The position numbers were made by a program, and so were the translations under genes. Source: Paraburkholderia unamae (GTDB taxonomy: Bacteria > Pseudomonadota > Gammaproteobacteria > Burkholderiales > Burkholderiaceae). Taken from it: 64,000 bases of DNA. Below the pieces are notes generated by a model, which saw nothing but the letters and a program-made list of their open reading frames with translations, did no database searches and was not told the origin of the DNA. Location: assembly GCF_003268775.1 (NCBI RefSeq), contig NZ_QLSU01000014.1, forward strand, positions 185,300 through 249,299, written 5' to 3'. Below are positions 8,680-17,687 of this stretch, piece after piece (the first letter of the stretch is position 1; every line of letters begins with the position of its first letter).

Positions 8680-10735
8680 CACGGCATCCTTGCCGCGCAA
8701 GCCGCTCTATACGCCCGCGGATCTCGAAGGCGTGCCGTGGCTCGACGCACGGCCGGGCGAGTATCCCTATCTGCGTGGCGTGCATGCGAGCATGTACACC
8801 GGGCGGCCCTGGACGATCCGGCAATACGCGGGTTGTGCCGACGCGGCCGCGTCAAACCTCGCGTACCGGCGCGCGCTGGAGGCGGGTGCAACAGGGCTTT
8901 CCATCGCCTTTGATCTGCCGACCCATCGGGGCTACGACTCCGATCACGGCGACGTTGCCGCCGATGTGGGCCTGGCCGGAGTCGCCATCGACTCCGTCGA
9001 GGACATGGCTCGCCTGTTCGACGGCATCGCGCTCGACCGGGTCTCCGTTTCGATGACGATGAGCGGCGCCGTGCTGCCGGTGTTCGCGGCCTTCATCGTC
9101 GCGGCCGAGGAGGCGGGTATCGATGCGATGCGGTTACGCGGGACCATCCAGAACGATATTCTCAAGGAATTCATGGTGCGCAACACGTATATTTTCGCGC
9201 CGGAGCCTTCGATGCGGATCGCGACGGACGTGGTGCGCTACGTGCTCGATCACATGCCGCATTTCAATGCGATGTCGATTTCCGGCTATCACATTCACGA
9301 AGCGGGAGGGGACAGCGTGCTTGAACTCGCGCTCACGCTCGCGAATGCGCGAGAGTACGTGCGGCGGGTGGTCGAAGGCGGCGCCGAAGTGGATGGCGTA
9401 TGCCGCCAGTTGAGCTTCTTCTTCGCGGCAGGGCGCGACTTCTTCGGCGAGATCGCGAAACTGCGTGCGGCCCGCGTACTGTGGGCGGAACTGGCGCGAT
9501 CGCTGGGTGCACGCGAGCCGCGCGCGATGCAGTTGCGCATGCATTGCCAGACTGCCGGATCGACCTTGACGGCACGACGCGCGCCCAACAACATCGTGCG
9601 CACCACCGTCGAGGCCATGGCGGCAGTGTTCGGAGGCACGCAGTCCTTGCATACGAATGGTTGGGACGAGGCGCTGTCGCTGCCCGGCGAGGACGCAGCA
9701 ACTCTCGCGCGCGATACACAACTGATCCTTCAGCACGAGATGGGTTTGTGCGAAGTGGTCGACCCATGGGCCGGTTCTTATCTGATGGAGGCGCTCACGG
9801 CACGCACTGCGGACGCCGTGCGCGCCCTGATTGCCGAAATCGATGCCCACGGCGGTGTGATCGCCGCGATCGATTCGGGCTGGGTGCAAGCACGTGTGCA
9901 TCAGGGCGCCGCGCGCACTCAGGCTCGGATCGACGCGGGCGAACACGTGGTGGTGGGTGTCAACCGTTTTCGCTCCAACGCAGATGAAGAGAGCGGCAGC
10001 CACGAAGTCGATGGACGAATGGTGCGCGCGCTTCAGTGCGATCGATTGCGCCGGTTGCGCGAGGGCCGCGACACGCAACGTGTGCGTGTCGCGCTGGAGC
10101 GGCTCACGCTGGTCGCGCGTACCGGTGAGGGGAATTTGCTGGCCGCGACGATAGCGGCAATTCGTGCGCGCGCAACGGTTGGTGAATGCACGGCGGCGCT
10201 GGAACTTGTCTGGCCGCGCTGGACCGCGGCACTGAGCGGCGATGCCCGTGCGTATGGAGATAACCGCAGGGGAGACGAGGCGTGGGAGGCAGTGAAGGCT
10301 TCTGTTGCACGCTGGCGCCGCGAGAGCGGGCGCGCGCCGTGCCTGGTGATGCTCAAGCTCGGCCAGGACGGTCACGACCGCGGAGCGCGTGTCGTCGCCG
10401 CTGCGCTCGCGGATGCGGGCTTCGAAGTCGAAATCGGCCCGCATTTCATGACATCGGCTGTGGCTGCGGAGTGGGCCGCGCTGCGTTCGCCCGATATCGT
10501 TGGTGTTTCGACGCTCGCGGGCGGCCACTTGAGTCTGGTGCCGGCACTCATCGACGCGATGCGCGCGCGGGGCGTCGAAGCGCCTGTTGTCGTAGGCGGC
10601 ATCGTTCCGCACGTGCATCGCGAAGCACTGAAAGCGCAGGGCGTAGCGGCGATATTCGGCGCGGACACGCCGCTCGATGAAATCGTTCGCGATCTGTTGT
10701 GCGTTGCGAGCCGAACGAAGACGCCTTTAGCGTGA
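8672..10735 (+). CDS. Methylmalonyl-CoA mutase, single-chain
   Basis: A 687-residue B12-dependent mutase interconverting succinyl-CoA and R-methylmalonyl-CoA. The N-terminal barrel carries YTGRPWTIRQYAGC, GLSIAFDLPTHRGYDSDH and the MTMSGAVLPVFAAF and RGTIQNDILKEFMVRNTYIFAPEPS segments (listed in order). HCQTAGSTLTA and QSLHTNGWDEALSLP are also typical. The C-terminal B12 domain has D566-x-H568-x2-G571, where H568 is the lower cobalt ligand. It starts inside the stop of the LnmK-like gene, so both are the distal part of the Nit1C operon. It is slightly shorter than the usual ~715-residue ScpA. It could be a housekeeping ScpA paralogue, but its position argues for a pathway-dedicated copy. Confidence 0.93.
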   Translation: MNDTASLPRKPLYTPADLEGVPWLDARPGEYPYLRGVHASMYTGRPWTIRQYAGCADAAASNLAYRRALEAGATGLSIAFDLPTHRGYDSDHGDVAADVGLAGVAIDSVEDMARLFDGIALDRVSVSMTMSGAVLPVFAAFIVAAEEAGIDAMRLRGTIQNDILKEFMVRNTYIFAPEPSMRIATDVVRYVLDHMPHFNAMSISGYHIHEAGGDSVLELALTLANAREYVRRVVEGGAEVDGVCRQLSFFFAAGRDFFGEIAKLRAARVLWAELARSLGAREPRAMQLRMHCQTAGSTLTARRAPNNIVRTTVEAMAAVFGGTQSLHTNGWDEALSLPGEDAATLARDTQLILQHEMGLCEVVDPWAGSYLMEALTARTADAVRALIAEIDAHGGVIAAIDSGWVQARVHQGAARTQARIDAGEHVVVGVNRFRSNADEESGSHEVDGRMVRALQCDRLRRLREGRDTQRVRVALERLTLVARTGEGNLLAATIAAIRARATVGECTAALELVWPRWTAALSGDARAYGDNRRGDEAWEAVKASVARWRRESGRAPCLVMLKLGQDGHDRGARVVAAALADAGFEVEIGPHFMTSAVAAEWAALRSPDIVGVSTLAGGHLSLVPALIDAMRARGVEAPVVVGGIVPHVHREALKAQGVAAIFGADTPLDEIVRDLLCVASRTKTPLA

Positions 10736-11124
10736 CGCGGGCCACCGCCCGGCAACCAGCAAGACGGCACTCAGGCAAACGCCAAGCGAGCCGACGCCGG
10801 ACCTTGCGAGGGTGAAAATGTGCAGTGCACAGACTCGGCTACGGCTTTGATTTCATAAGGGAAATCCCCACGTTTTTTCAACAAAAAAGGTATAGAACAA
10901 TACCCAAAAGATGTTGGACGCTAACGCGATCACTGTCTATTATCCGATCGAATCAAGGTGCACAAGTGTTTCTGTAGGGCCAGCACAAGGTCGACCATGC
11001 CAGGAGACAAACAGCGTCACGAGAGGCCTGCGCGGCTTCCCGCAGCGATTTCCAATGGGCTGAGGTCGGGTCTGGATGAATAAAGAAGCGTTCCCCCTTC
11101 AATCAACACGGTAGCTTGACCTCC
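10736..11124. other. Intergenic stretch with probable sigma-70 promoter for the AraC gene
   Basis: A gene-free stretch between the mutase and the AraC gene. A good sigma-70 candidate is TTGGAC (10914-10919), 18-base spacer, TATTAT (10938-10943), on the + strand about 180 bases before the AraC start. The stretch from 10850 to 10960 is markedly AT-rich compared with both flanks. No transcription terminator was recognised after the mutase. Confidence 0.5.
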
Positions 11125-12078
11125 ATGCCGTCTTTTTATTTATCGCGCAAAAGCGCTGTGTTCGATGGAGCAGACCCTCGGGAAGTCTCCGATTACGTGA
11201 ACCACGCGGTCGGCCGACATTCAATTCGTGTGTCGGCCAAGACGCAGCCTGGCGCACGTCTTCTGTTAAGGAAGGTGTGCGAAATAGGACTGTGCAACAT
11301 CAGTTACGGTGCCAGAGTCGAAATCTCGACAGAATCTCTTCGCGATTCCTATCAATTGCAGGTTCTATTGCGCGGAACCTCCATGTGGACAGGCGACCAG
11401 AATACCTACGAGTTCAACCCCGGTGAATTTCTCGTCATCAACCCCGCAGACCCTGCGCGTGTGCAATACTCAAGCGACTGCGAGAAGCTTATCGTCACGC
11501 TGCCGGTTGACGTGGTGGAGGCGATGTCTTGTGAAGCTAACGATAGCAGAGGCGATAAGCGCGTACGGTTCCTCCGCCCGGTTCAGACGCTTGCATGTGT
11601 CGACGGACTCGCCGGCTTGCTCGCCCTGATGTGCGAAGAAAGCGAAAACGCCACATGCAGCCCGGAGATCCAGCGTCAGTATTCGCAGATCCTGGTTCGC
11701 AAGTTGCTCACTCAGCTCGAAACGAACGTGCTTGAGCGACAGACACATGAACCCAGCGTGGCCTTCGAGAGGATAAAGAAGTACATACTGGATCATCTCT
11801 ATGATGACCTCTCGCCTGAGACCGTGGCCTTTGCATCAAATGTCAGTTTAAGAAAAATGTATGCGTTATTTAAATTACATGCAAAGGAAAGCCCTCGCAG
11901 TTTCATTCAACGCCTGAAGTTTGACCGCGTTCGCGCTGATCTTCTGAACGCACGCACTTCGGACAGCGTTACGGAAATTGCCACCCGCAACGGCTTCTCA
12001 CACCTCAGCCGTTTCTCGGCGGCTTACCGCGCTCGCTACGGCGAATTGCCGTCCCATACCCTTAGCCGTTCCCGGTAG
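11125..12078 (+). CDS. AraC/XylS-type activator (BenR/AndR-like)
   Basis: A 317-residue regulator. Residues about 20-180 form an AraC-binding-2 type sensor domain (YGARVEISTES, GDQNTYEFNPGEFLVINPADPARVQYS). The last ~100 residues carry two HTHs (YDDLSPETVAFASNVSLRKMYALFK and SVTEIATRNGFSHLSRFSAAYRARYGELPS). It converges on the adjacent dioxygenase genes, whose upstream region carries XylS-like sites. The likely role is therefore aromatic-acid-dependent activation of the dioxygenase (inference). ATG 11125 is preferred over a TTG at 11116. AT-rich stretches (TTTAAGAAAA, TTATTTAAATTAC) suggest transfer together with the dioxygenase. Confidence 0.85.
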   Translation: MPSFYLSRKSAVFDGADPREVSDYVNHAVGRHSIRVSAKTQPGARLLLRKVCEIGLCNISYGARVEISTESLRDSYQLQVLLRGTSMWTGDQNTYEFNPGEFLVINPADPARVQYSSDCEKLIVTLPVDVVEAMSCEANDSRGDKRVRFLRPVQTLACVDGLAGLLALMCEESENATCSPEIQRQYSQILVRKLLTQLETNVLERQTHEPSVAFERIKKYILDHLYDDLSPETVAFASNVSLRKMYALFKLHAKESPRSFIQRLKFDRVRADLLNARTSDSVTEIATRNGFSHLSRFSAAYRARYGELPSHTLSRSR

Positions 12079-12096
12079 GATCCGCCAGTTATACAT

Positions 12097-12118
12097 GATG
12101 ACCGTCCTGGCGGTCATC
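12097..12118. terminator. Hairpin between convergent araC and dioxygenase genes
   Basis: GATGACCG (12097-12104) and CGGTCATC (12111-12118) form a perfect 8-bp stem with a 6-base loop, 18 bases after the AraC stop. No U-tract follows on either strand. It is a weak or factor-assisted terminator candidate. The remaining ~190 bases to the dioxygenase stop show nothing else. Confidence 0.35.
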
Positions 12119-12312
12119 GGCGATCGTGATGGCACGCTCTGGACTGCCCTGCACGATGATCGACTATTCCGTGGCAGAACCGGAGCGTCGATGGTTTAAG
12201 TTCTCTTCTAGCCTTGCATGGATGACCGCTGCCCTGAAGCTCAGGTGACACGTCGCGCCACATCTTCCGGGGCAAGCGGTCGAGATCGATTCAGCAGGTT
12301 ATCAACACGCGG

Positions 12313-12810
12313 TCAAACATGGTAAACGTCGATAACTTGATGAATCAAGTCGTTCTTCAATACGACTTTTTTGTTCAGAATGGAGAATCCAGATGAACTG
12401 ATCTTCAATGTGTAGCAGGAGGTTCCGAAGAAGTGGTCGAGCGTTTTGTATCTGTAACTCATGGTGTGCCAGTTAAAGCGCACTTCGACGCTGTTCTCAT
12501 CGCGCTGCACAATCTCGACGTTAGCGATGTTGTGGGTGGTGCGAGGCTCTGGACTACTTGCGCCGGAACGCTCAGTGTTAAGACGAAAGACCCGGTCCTC
12601 AAGACCAACACGATTTGGGTAGTAGATGAGCGAGATATGCTTGTTGGGATCGTCAACGAGCTGGTCTGAGTCGTCCCAGCAGGGCATCCAGAATACCGCT
12701 TCCGGGTCGTAACACTCCACCCACTCGTCGAATTTCCGATCGTCAAGCAAGCGTCCTTCTCGAAAGAGGAAGGCGCAGATGTCGAGATAAAGGTTCTCAA
12801 AGGCGCTCAT
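12313..12810 (-). CDS. Aromatic-ring dioxygenase small (beta) subunit, BenB-like
   Basis: A 165-residue beta subunit of a two-component ring-hydroxylating dioxygenase. It shows the family's NTF2-like fold signatures: LYLDICAFLFREGRLLDDRKFDEW, CYDPEAVFWMPCW, ISLIYYPNRVGLEDRVFRL and FNWHTMSYRY (in order). It starts within the stop of the alpha-subunit gene (ATGA at 12807-12810). The next gene in the usual benABC order, the ferredoxin-NADH reductase, is missing. The AraC gene converges instead, 234 bases away. Confidence 0.9.
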   Translation of the reverse strand: MSAFENLYLDICAFLFREGRLLDDRKFDEWVECYDPEAVFWMPCWDDSDQLVDDPNKHISLIYYPNRVGLEDRVFRLNTERSGASSPEPRTTHNIANVEIVQRDENSVEVRFNWHTMSYRYKTLDHFFGTSCYTLKISSSGFSILNKKVVLKNDLIHQVIDVYHV

Positions 12811-14201
12811 TTCAGAACCTCGACGGGTTGTACGTTGATGATACTCTGCTCGGCGGAAAGGCTACGCAGCATCGTTTCGGACCAGTACCGGTGCTGTTGC
12901 ACGAAGAGCCCCTCGTCTTCGATTCGAACTCCGCTGAGAATCGGATCATATCCGACGCGTGCAGCGTTCTCGTCGCGACCACTCACCCACCGGGTAGCAC
13001 CTCGACTCAGGTCGTTCCATTGAGCTGCGGTGCCTTTAAATCCGCTTTGGCAGGCGCGGAATTCCTCAAGGTCGTCCGGTGTTCCCATGCCGCTGACATT
13101 AAAAAAGTCCTCATATTGGCGAATTCGCGTGTGACGATCCTGTTCGCTCTCGTCGCGGGGGCCGAAGCAATAGATCGTGACTTCGGTCTTGTCCACCGAG
13201 ATCGGCTGGACGACACGAATCTGCGTGGACACCTGGTCCATCACGTAAAGATTCGGGTAAATGCAGAGGTTGCGAGTGTGATTGACGATAGCGTCCGCTA
13301 CCTCTTCGCCGAGTCGTGCCTTCAATTCCTCGCGGTGACCGAATACGGGACGGACCTCTGGATTGAGTAGTCGCGTCCACAAGAGGATATGGCCATGTTC
13401 GAAAGCGTAGAATCCGCCGACGCTTTTTGACCAGGCATTCGCGTCAACCGTACGGACATTATCGTCAGAGCGGTCGCGGCGACCGACTGTAGCAACATAA
13501 TTCCAGTGAACTGCGCTAACGTGATATCCGTCGGCCCCGTTCTCGATCTGCAACTTCCAGTTACCGTCGTAGACGTATGAGGAACTTCCGCGCAGGACTT
13601 CGAGTTCCCCTGGCGTCTGATTGATGATCTGGTCAAGAACGGCCTTGCTGCCTCCCAGATGTTCTTCGATCGACCCGACGTTCGGGTTCATCGAGCCAAA
13701 CAGGAAGCCCCGATAATTGGCAAAGGAGGGGACTCGCGTCAGGTCGTGCGAGCCGTCAACGTTGAAACCTTCCGGGTAGTTGTCCGTCTGCCCGTCCTTG
13801 ACTTTCAGAAGCTTCCCGGTATTACTGAATGTCCAGCCGTGAAACGGGCAGGTGAAACTCCCCTTGTTCCCCTGCTTGCGCCGGCACAATTCGGCGCCAC
13901 GATGCGCACACGCGTTGATCACGGCGCCCAGCTTACCGTTCTTGTCACGCGTGATGATAACGGGCTGGCGACCGATTTTGGACACGAAGTAGTCGTTGGG
14001 ATTTGCGATTTGGCTTTCGTGTGCCAGGAAGACCCAGTTTTGCTCGAACAGGTACTTCATTTCGTATTCGAACAGCGCGGCATCCGTGAAGATGTCGCGA
14101 CGGCACCTGAAGCGACCGCTGGATGGATCGTCTTGTACCGAATCGGACACCAATTGGTGAATGGCGCCAAAGCCCGCCGCTGAATTGAGTGAGGCATTCA
14201 T
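12807..14201 (-). CDS. Benzoate-type 1,2-dioxygenase large (alpha) subunit
   Basis: A 464-residue Rieske oxygenase alpha subunit. The Rieske ligands are C98/H100 (CAHRG) and C118/H121 (CPFHGW). The mononuclear iron site is ENGADGYHVSAVHWNY at about residues 217-232, with a downstream Asp. The CRRKQGNKGSFTCPFHGWTF stretch, LRGSSSYVYDGNWKLQ and GMGTPDDLEEFRACQ place it with BenA/XylX/CbdA-type benzoate, toluate or 2-halobenzoate dioxygenases. Anthranilate cannot be excluded. Start at 14201: GGAGGAG lies 7 bases upstream and the Met 5 codons earlier overlaps this SD. Lower GC and codon choice than the flanking nit cluster suggest acquisition. Confidence 0.92.
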   Translation of the reverse strand: MNASLNSAAGFGAIHQLVSDSVQDDPSSGRFRCRRDIFTDAALFEYEMKYLFEQNWVFLAHESQIANPNDYFVSKIGRQPVIITRDKNGKLGAVINACAHRGAELCRRKQGNKGSFTCPFHGWTFSNTGKLLKVKDGQTDNYPEGFNVDGSHDLTRVPSFANYRGFLFGSMNPNVGSIEEHLGGSKAVLDQIINQTPGELEVLRGSSSYVYDGNWKLQIENGADGYHVSAVHWNYVATVGRRDRSDDNVRTVDANAWSKSVGGFYAFEHGHILLWTRLLNPEVRPVFGHREELKARLGEEVADAIVNHTRNLCIYPNLYVMDQVSTQIRVVQPISVDKTEVTIYCFGPRDESEQDRHTRIRQYEDFFNVSGMGTPDDLEEFRACQSGFKGTAAQWNDLSRGATRWVSGRDENAARVGYDPILSGVRIEDEGLFVQQHRYWSETMLRSLSAEQSIINVQPVEVLK

Positions 14202-14260
14202 TGATTGCTCCTCCATGAGTTTTGATTGGAGTGATTTTCATGAAGGGGAGCGGTTGATCA

Positions 14261-14297
14261 TATCCAGTCAGTGCAGATCTTCTATCCAATTTGTGCA
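14261..14297 (-). promoter_or_regulatory. Two XylS/BenR-type half-sites upstream of the dioxygenase
   Basis: Read on the - strand, TGCA-N6-GGATA occurs twice, at 14297-14283 and 14275-14261. Each copy is an exact match to the XylS/BenR consensus TGCA-N6-GGNTA. The repeat period is 22 bases (21 in the classic Pm promoter). The proximal copy ends 60 bases before the alpha-subunit start, consistent with overlap of a -35 region. The adjacent AraC-family regulator is the obvious binder. Confidence 0.78.
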
Positions 14298-14445
14298 AGC
14301 TTTTGAGGGCGGGAAATTCTAGCGGGTGTGATAGGGCGCCTGTGAGGGGAGTTCGCGCTACCAGGCCTCATAGCGCACAGAAAGGCGGCCTGGGTCGGCA
14401 AGCCGGTATCGGGTTGCAATCCCTGTGGTTAAGGGGTGCCTGATC

Positions 14446-15315
14446 TCATTCGACCCGAAACGTCTGCAAAATCTCATCAATCATTGCCCGGATACGTGCG
14501 GTATGCCTCAGGTCCTGATGCGTCACGAGCCACACCTCATAGGGAGCCTTCCTCGCACGTTCTGGCCAGATACGTATCAGACCGTCCTTCTCCGCCATCG
14601 CGACGGGTATTTCGCCCAAACCGATACCCGCCTTGATCGCTGCGCGCAGACTTAGGTTGGAATTCAGGCTCGCGACGATCCTGCCGCCGTGGAGTGGCTC
14701 GCCAGCGAGTTCGGGCGTGCTCGTGGCTGACATATACGGCTGGTACACGACCAGATCATGCGCGGAAAATGCCTGACCCTCGATCGGCATCCCATGGTGG
14801 TCGAGATACGTCCGGGAGGCGAAGAGACCCATTTCCCAACTGGCGATGCGCCGCGCGACGAGCCCCGGATTGGTCGGACGCACCGTCCGCACGGCGATGT
14901 CGGCTTCTCGCCTGGCGAGGTTGACGATCTGCGTCGACGTGTTCAACTCGACCCTGACATCGGGATGCTTTGCATGAAGGCGTTCGATCGCGGGTATCAC
15001 GAATTCCAGTGCGAGCGCGTCCGTTGTCGTCACCTTGACTTCGCCCGCAAGACGCTTGTCCATGCCATGCGTGCGTCTTGCGAGATCGTGCGCCGAGCGC
15101 TCCATCAATTCAGCGGGTGCCAGTGCCAGCTTGCCCGCCTGGGTCAGCTCATAGCCCTTTGATGTGCGCACGAAGAGTGCGGCGCCGAGCGCGTGTTCGA
15201 GCGCGACGAGCCGCCTTCCCACCGTAGCCTGGTCGAGCTTGAGTGCGCGCGCCGCGGCACGCAATGTCCGCTCGCGGTGAATCGCGAGGAAGATACGTGC
15301 GTCATCCCAGTTCAT
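14446..15315 (-). CDS. LysR-family regulator of the divergent quinone oxidoreductase
   Basis: A 289-residue LysR regulator. The HTH covers residues 1-60 (MNWDDARIFLAIHRERTLRAAARALKLDQATVGRRL, shown in parts), followed by a periplasmic-binding-like effector domain (DIAVRTVRPTNPGLVARRIA near residues 140-160). The ATG at 15315 is chosen because GGAGAA lies directly upstream; an in-frame ATG at 15351 would lie inside the operator. It diverges from the oxidoreductase gene at 15480 and shares a 7-4-7 palindrome with it, so it probably controls both genes. Confidence 0.87.
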   Translation of the reverse strand: MNWDDARIFLAIHRERTLRAAARALKLDQATVGRRLVALEHALGAALFVRTSKGYELTQAGKLALAPAELMERSAHDLARRTHGMDKRLAGEVKVTTTDALALEFVIPAIERLHAKHPDVRVELNTSTQIVNLARREADIAVRTVRPTNPGLVARRIASWEMGLFASRTYLDHHGMPIEGQAFSAHDLVVYQPYMSATSTPELAGEPLHGGRIVASLNSNLSLRAAIKAGIGLGEIPVAMAEKDGLIRIWPERARKAPYEVWLVTHQDLRHTARIRAMIDEILQTFRVE

Positions 15316-15332
15316 GATTTCTCCAGATCGGG

Positions 15333-15350
15333 TGATGCATTTTTGCATCA
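15333..15350. promoter_or_regulatory. LysR operator palindrome TGATGCA-TTTT-TGCATCA
   Basis: A perfect 7-bp inverted repeat with a TTTT spacer, located 18 bases before the LysR start codon and 130 bases before the divergent oxidoreductase. It contains the T-N11-A geometry expected of LysR boxes (TGCAT...ATGCA type). A likely autoregulatory and divergent control site. Confidence 0.6.
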
Positions 15351-15479
15351 CTCTGCCGGCATTTTGCTGCGTGGCGCGTCGCGGCGCAAATCCTATACTC
15401 GTCTCCAGACTTGACGCGATCGATTCAATGACTCAACCAGATTCATTCGTTCCGCGGGCAAGCTTATGAGGATAGTTCC

Positions 15480-16508
15480 ATGTCGAATGCAACACATACG
15501 CTTCCAGCAACCATGTCGGCTGTCGAGATCACTCAGCCGGGCGGTCCGGAGGTGCTGGTGCCCACTGTGCGCCCAGTCCCGGCGCCGGATGCCGGCGAAC
15601 TGCTGATCCGAATTCACGCTGCGGGCGTCAACGGTCCTGATGTGTTCCAGCGTAAAGGATTGTACGATCCGCCGCCGGGCGCATCGGATCTGCCTGGCCT
15701 CGAAGTGGCTGGAGAGGTTGTTGCACTTGGGCGTGGTGTGACGCGCTTTAGCGTCGGTGACCGCGTCTGCGCGCTGATTCCTGGCGGCGGCTACGCCGAA
15801 TACGCCACTGCGCACGAGTCGAATACGCTGTTCATCCCTGAGGGGCTGAGCCTCGTCGAGGCGGCCGCCATGCCGGAAACATTCATGACCGTATGGTTGA
15901 ACGTGTTTCAGCGTGGTCAGTTGAAAAAGGGCGAGACCGTACTCATTCATGGCGGCGCATCAGGCATCGGCACGACAGCCACGATGTTCGCCAAGGCGCT
16001 CGGGGCGGGGCGCATTATCACGACCGTGGGTTCCGATGCGCAACGAGCGGCGAGCCTTGCACTGGGAGCGGATCTCGCTATTGACTATCGCCACGATGAC
16101 TTCGTTGAGAAGACGATGGCGTTCACCGACGGTCGGGGCGCGGACGTGATCGTGGATATCATTGCGGGCGACTACGTGGCAAGAAATTATGCAGCGGCTG
16201 CCGTCAATGGGCGCATCGTGCAGATCGGCGTGATCAAGGGACCGGCTGCACAGGTTGATCTGTTCCCCATGCTCACCAAGCGTTTGACGCATATTGGTTC
16301 GACACTGCGTTCGAGAACCCACGAGGAAAAGGCCGCGATCATCGGTGAACTCGAAGAACACATCTGGCCTCATATCCGGAGCGGCAACGTGAAGCCGTTG
16401 ATCTATCAACGCTTTGAACTAGAGCGTGCCGCTGATGCCCACACCTTGATGGATTCCGGGACTCACATTGGCAAGATCGTGTTGACGACTCCTGCCGCGC
16501 AGCGGTAG
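15480..16508 (+). CDS. NAD(P)H quinone oxidoreductase, PIG3/zeta-crystallin type
   Basis: A 342-residue medium-chain dehydrogenase/reductase without zinc ligands. It opens with a GroES-like half (GELLIRIHAAGVNGPDVFQRKGLY, GLEVAGEVVALG, VGDRVCALIPGGGYAEY). The nucleotide-binding motif VLIHGGASGIGTTATMFAKALG is at about residues 150-171. It is probably a cytosolic NADPH-dependent quinone or enone reductase under the divergent LysR. The GAGGATAG upstream supports the ATG at 15480. Confidence 0.88.
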   Translation: MSNATHTLPATMSAVEITQPGGPEVLVPTVRPVPAPDAGELLIRIHAAGVNGPDVFQRKGLYDPPPGASDLPGLEVAGEVVALGRGVTRFSVGDRVCALIPGGGYAEYATAHESNTLFIPEGLSLVEAAAMPETFMTVWLNVFQRGQLKKGETVLIHGGASGIGTTATMFAKALGAGRIITTVGSDAQRAASLALGADLAIDYRHDDFVEKTMAFTDGRGADVIVDIIAGDYVARNYAAAAVNGRIVQIGVIKGPAAQVDLFPMLTKRLTHIGSTLRSRTHEEKAAIIGELEEHIWPHIRSGNVKPLIYQRFELERAADAHTLMDSGTHIGKIVLTTPAAQR

Positions 16509-16762
16509 CGGACCGAAATCCGCGTGCGTGCCCTCGAATTTGAGCGGCTGTGCGGCTCCGGCAAAGCCGTGCACCGCATGCTTCCACAAGGGCGGCAAGG
16601 CACTGTGAGCAGCCTGCCGATGTATCGGCGGGAGGCGGATTCCGCTAAGCACATAGTGATAATCGAGTCCCGCGCTATGGACGAATCCTCGTAGTGTAGT
16701 GTCATCCGTCGTTCAGGGAATGACGCGGGAACGGAATCATTGTTGCTTGCGCCGATCGAATT

Positions 16763-16808
16763 GCCCCCCACCTGGGGGGCTGAATGCGCGTGTGGTGCCG
16801 GGTAGTCT
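16763..16808 (+). promoter_or_regulatory. GC palindrome promoter 1 (SDR-ligase operon)
   Basis: GCCCCCCA-CC-TGGGGGGC (16763-16780) is a perfect 8-bp inverted repeat. A -10-like TAGTCT (16803-16808) follows after 22 bases. The same architecture occurs at 20981-21028 and 23396-23444. The rest of the 393-base gap 16509-16901 holds only an imperfect hairpin (CCTGCCGAT/ATCGGCGGG, 16613-16631) that could terminate the oxidoreductase transcript. No gene is seen in it. Confidence 0.6.
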
Positions 16809-16901
16809 ATTGCAGGCGACTTCACCTGACGCATAGGGGCGACACAAGATGTCACGAGTCGACCCCCGGCGGCACCACAGCATCTCGGTTGGGAAGAATT
16901 C

Positions 16902-17672
16902 ATGAATGACTCACTGTTTGACATCTCCGGCAAGACCATTCTTGTGACCGGCGCATTCGGCGGTCTCGGGTTGCACTTTGCCGAATTCCTGGCGCAGCGC
17001 GGTGCGCGTGTGGCCATGGCGGGACGGCGCATCGAAGCGGGACGCAACGAAGCGGCACGCCTGCGCACCGACGGCTTCGCAGCTGAAGCCTTCGAGCTTG
17101 ACCTCACGCGCGATGGTGAAATTGACCTTGCGCTCGCGGCGGCGGAAACCGTATTCGGGCCGATCGATGTGCTGATCAATAACGCTGGCGTGACAAAGAC
17201 CCGGCCGTTGCTTGAGGTGTCGCGTGACGAGTGGGCTTCCGTAGTCGACGTCAACCTGAGTGGCGCATGGTATGCCGCGCAGGCGGTCGCTCGCAGGATG
17301 GTGCAACACGGGCGCGGCGGGAGCATCGTCAATATCGCATCGATACTGGGGCGGCGCGTGGCACAGCAGGTGCCCGCGTACGCCGCGAGCAAAGCCGCGC
17401 TCCTTCATCTGACCGAGGCAATGGCGCTGGAGCTCGCGCGTCACGATATTCGGGTGAATGCTATCGAGCCCTGCTATATCGAAACCGACATGAATCGCAG
17501 TTTTCTGCGGACCGACGCGGGCAATGCGCTTTGCAAGCGCATTCCGCAGCGGCGCTTCGGTGCTCCGGGCAGCCTGGACGGCGCGTTGCTGCTGCTGGCC
17601 TCGGACGCATCGTCCTTCATGACCGGCGCCTCGATTGTCGTGGATGGCGGCCACAGCATCAATTCACTTTGA
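16902..17672 (+). CDS. SDR-family oxidoreductase
   Basis: A 256-residue classical short-chain dehydrogenase. The cofactor motif TGAFGGLG is near residue 15. Further motifs are NNAG (VLINNAGVTKTRP), a catalytic Ser (NIASILGRR) and YAASK (VPAYAASKAALLHL). The C terminus is DGGHSINSL, as in FabG-like enzymes acting on 3-hydroxy or 3-keto intermediates. It is followed 15 bases later by an acyl-CoA ligase, so the pair probably processes an organic acid. The promoter upstream carries the GC palindrome attributed to the MalT-type regulator. Confidence 0.88.
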   Translation: MNDSLFDISGKTILVTGAFGGLGLHFAEFLAQRGARVAMAGRRIEAGRNEAARLRTDGFAAEAFELDLTRDGEIDLALAAAETVFGPIDVLINNAGVTKTRPLLEVSRDEWASVVDVNLSGAWYAAQAVARRMVQHGRGGSIVNIASILGRRVAQQVPAYAASKAALLHLTEAMALELARHDIRVNAIEPCYIETDMNRSFLRTDAGNALCKRIPQRRFGAPGSLDGALLLLASDASSFMTGASIVVDGGHSINSL

Positions 17673-17687
17673 GAGCGTGCCCATACG

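Noticed and set aside
8672..10735. The mutase considered as ethylmalonyl- or isobutyryl-CoA mutase rather than methylmalonyl-CoA mutase.
   Set aside because: The chain has both the catalytic barrel and the B12 domain in the usual MCM order and keeps YTGRPWTIRQYAG-type active-site residues; the alternatives usually have different active-site residues or split subunits.
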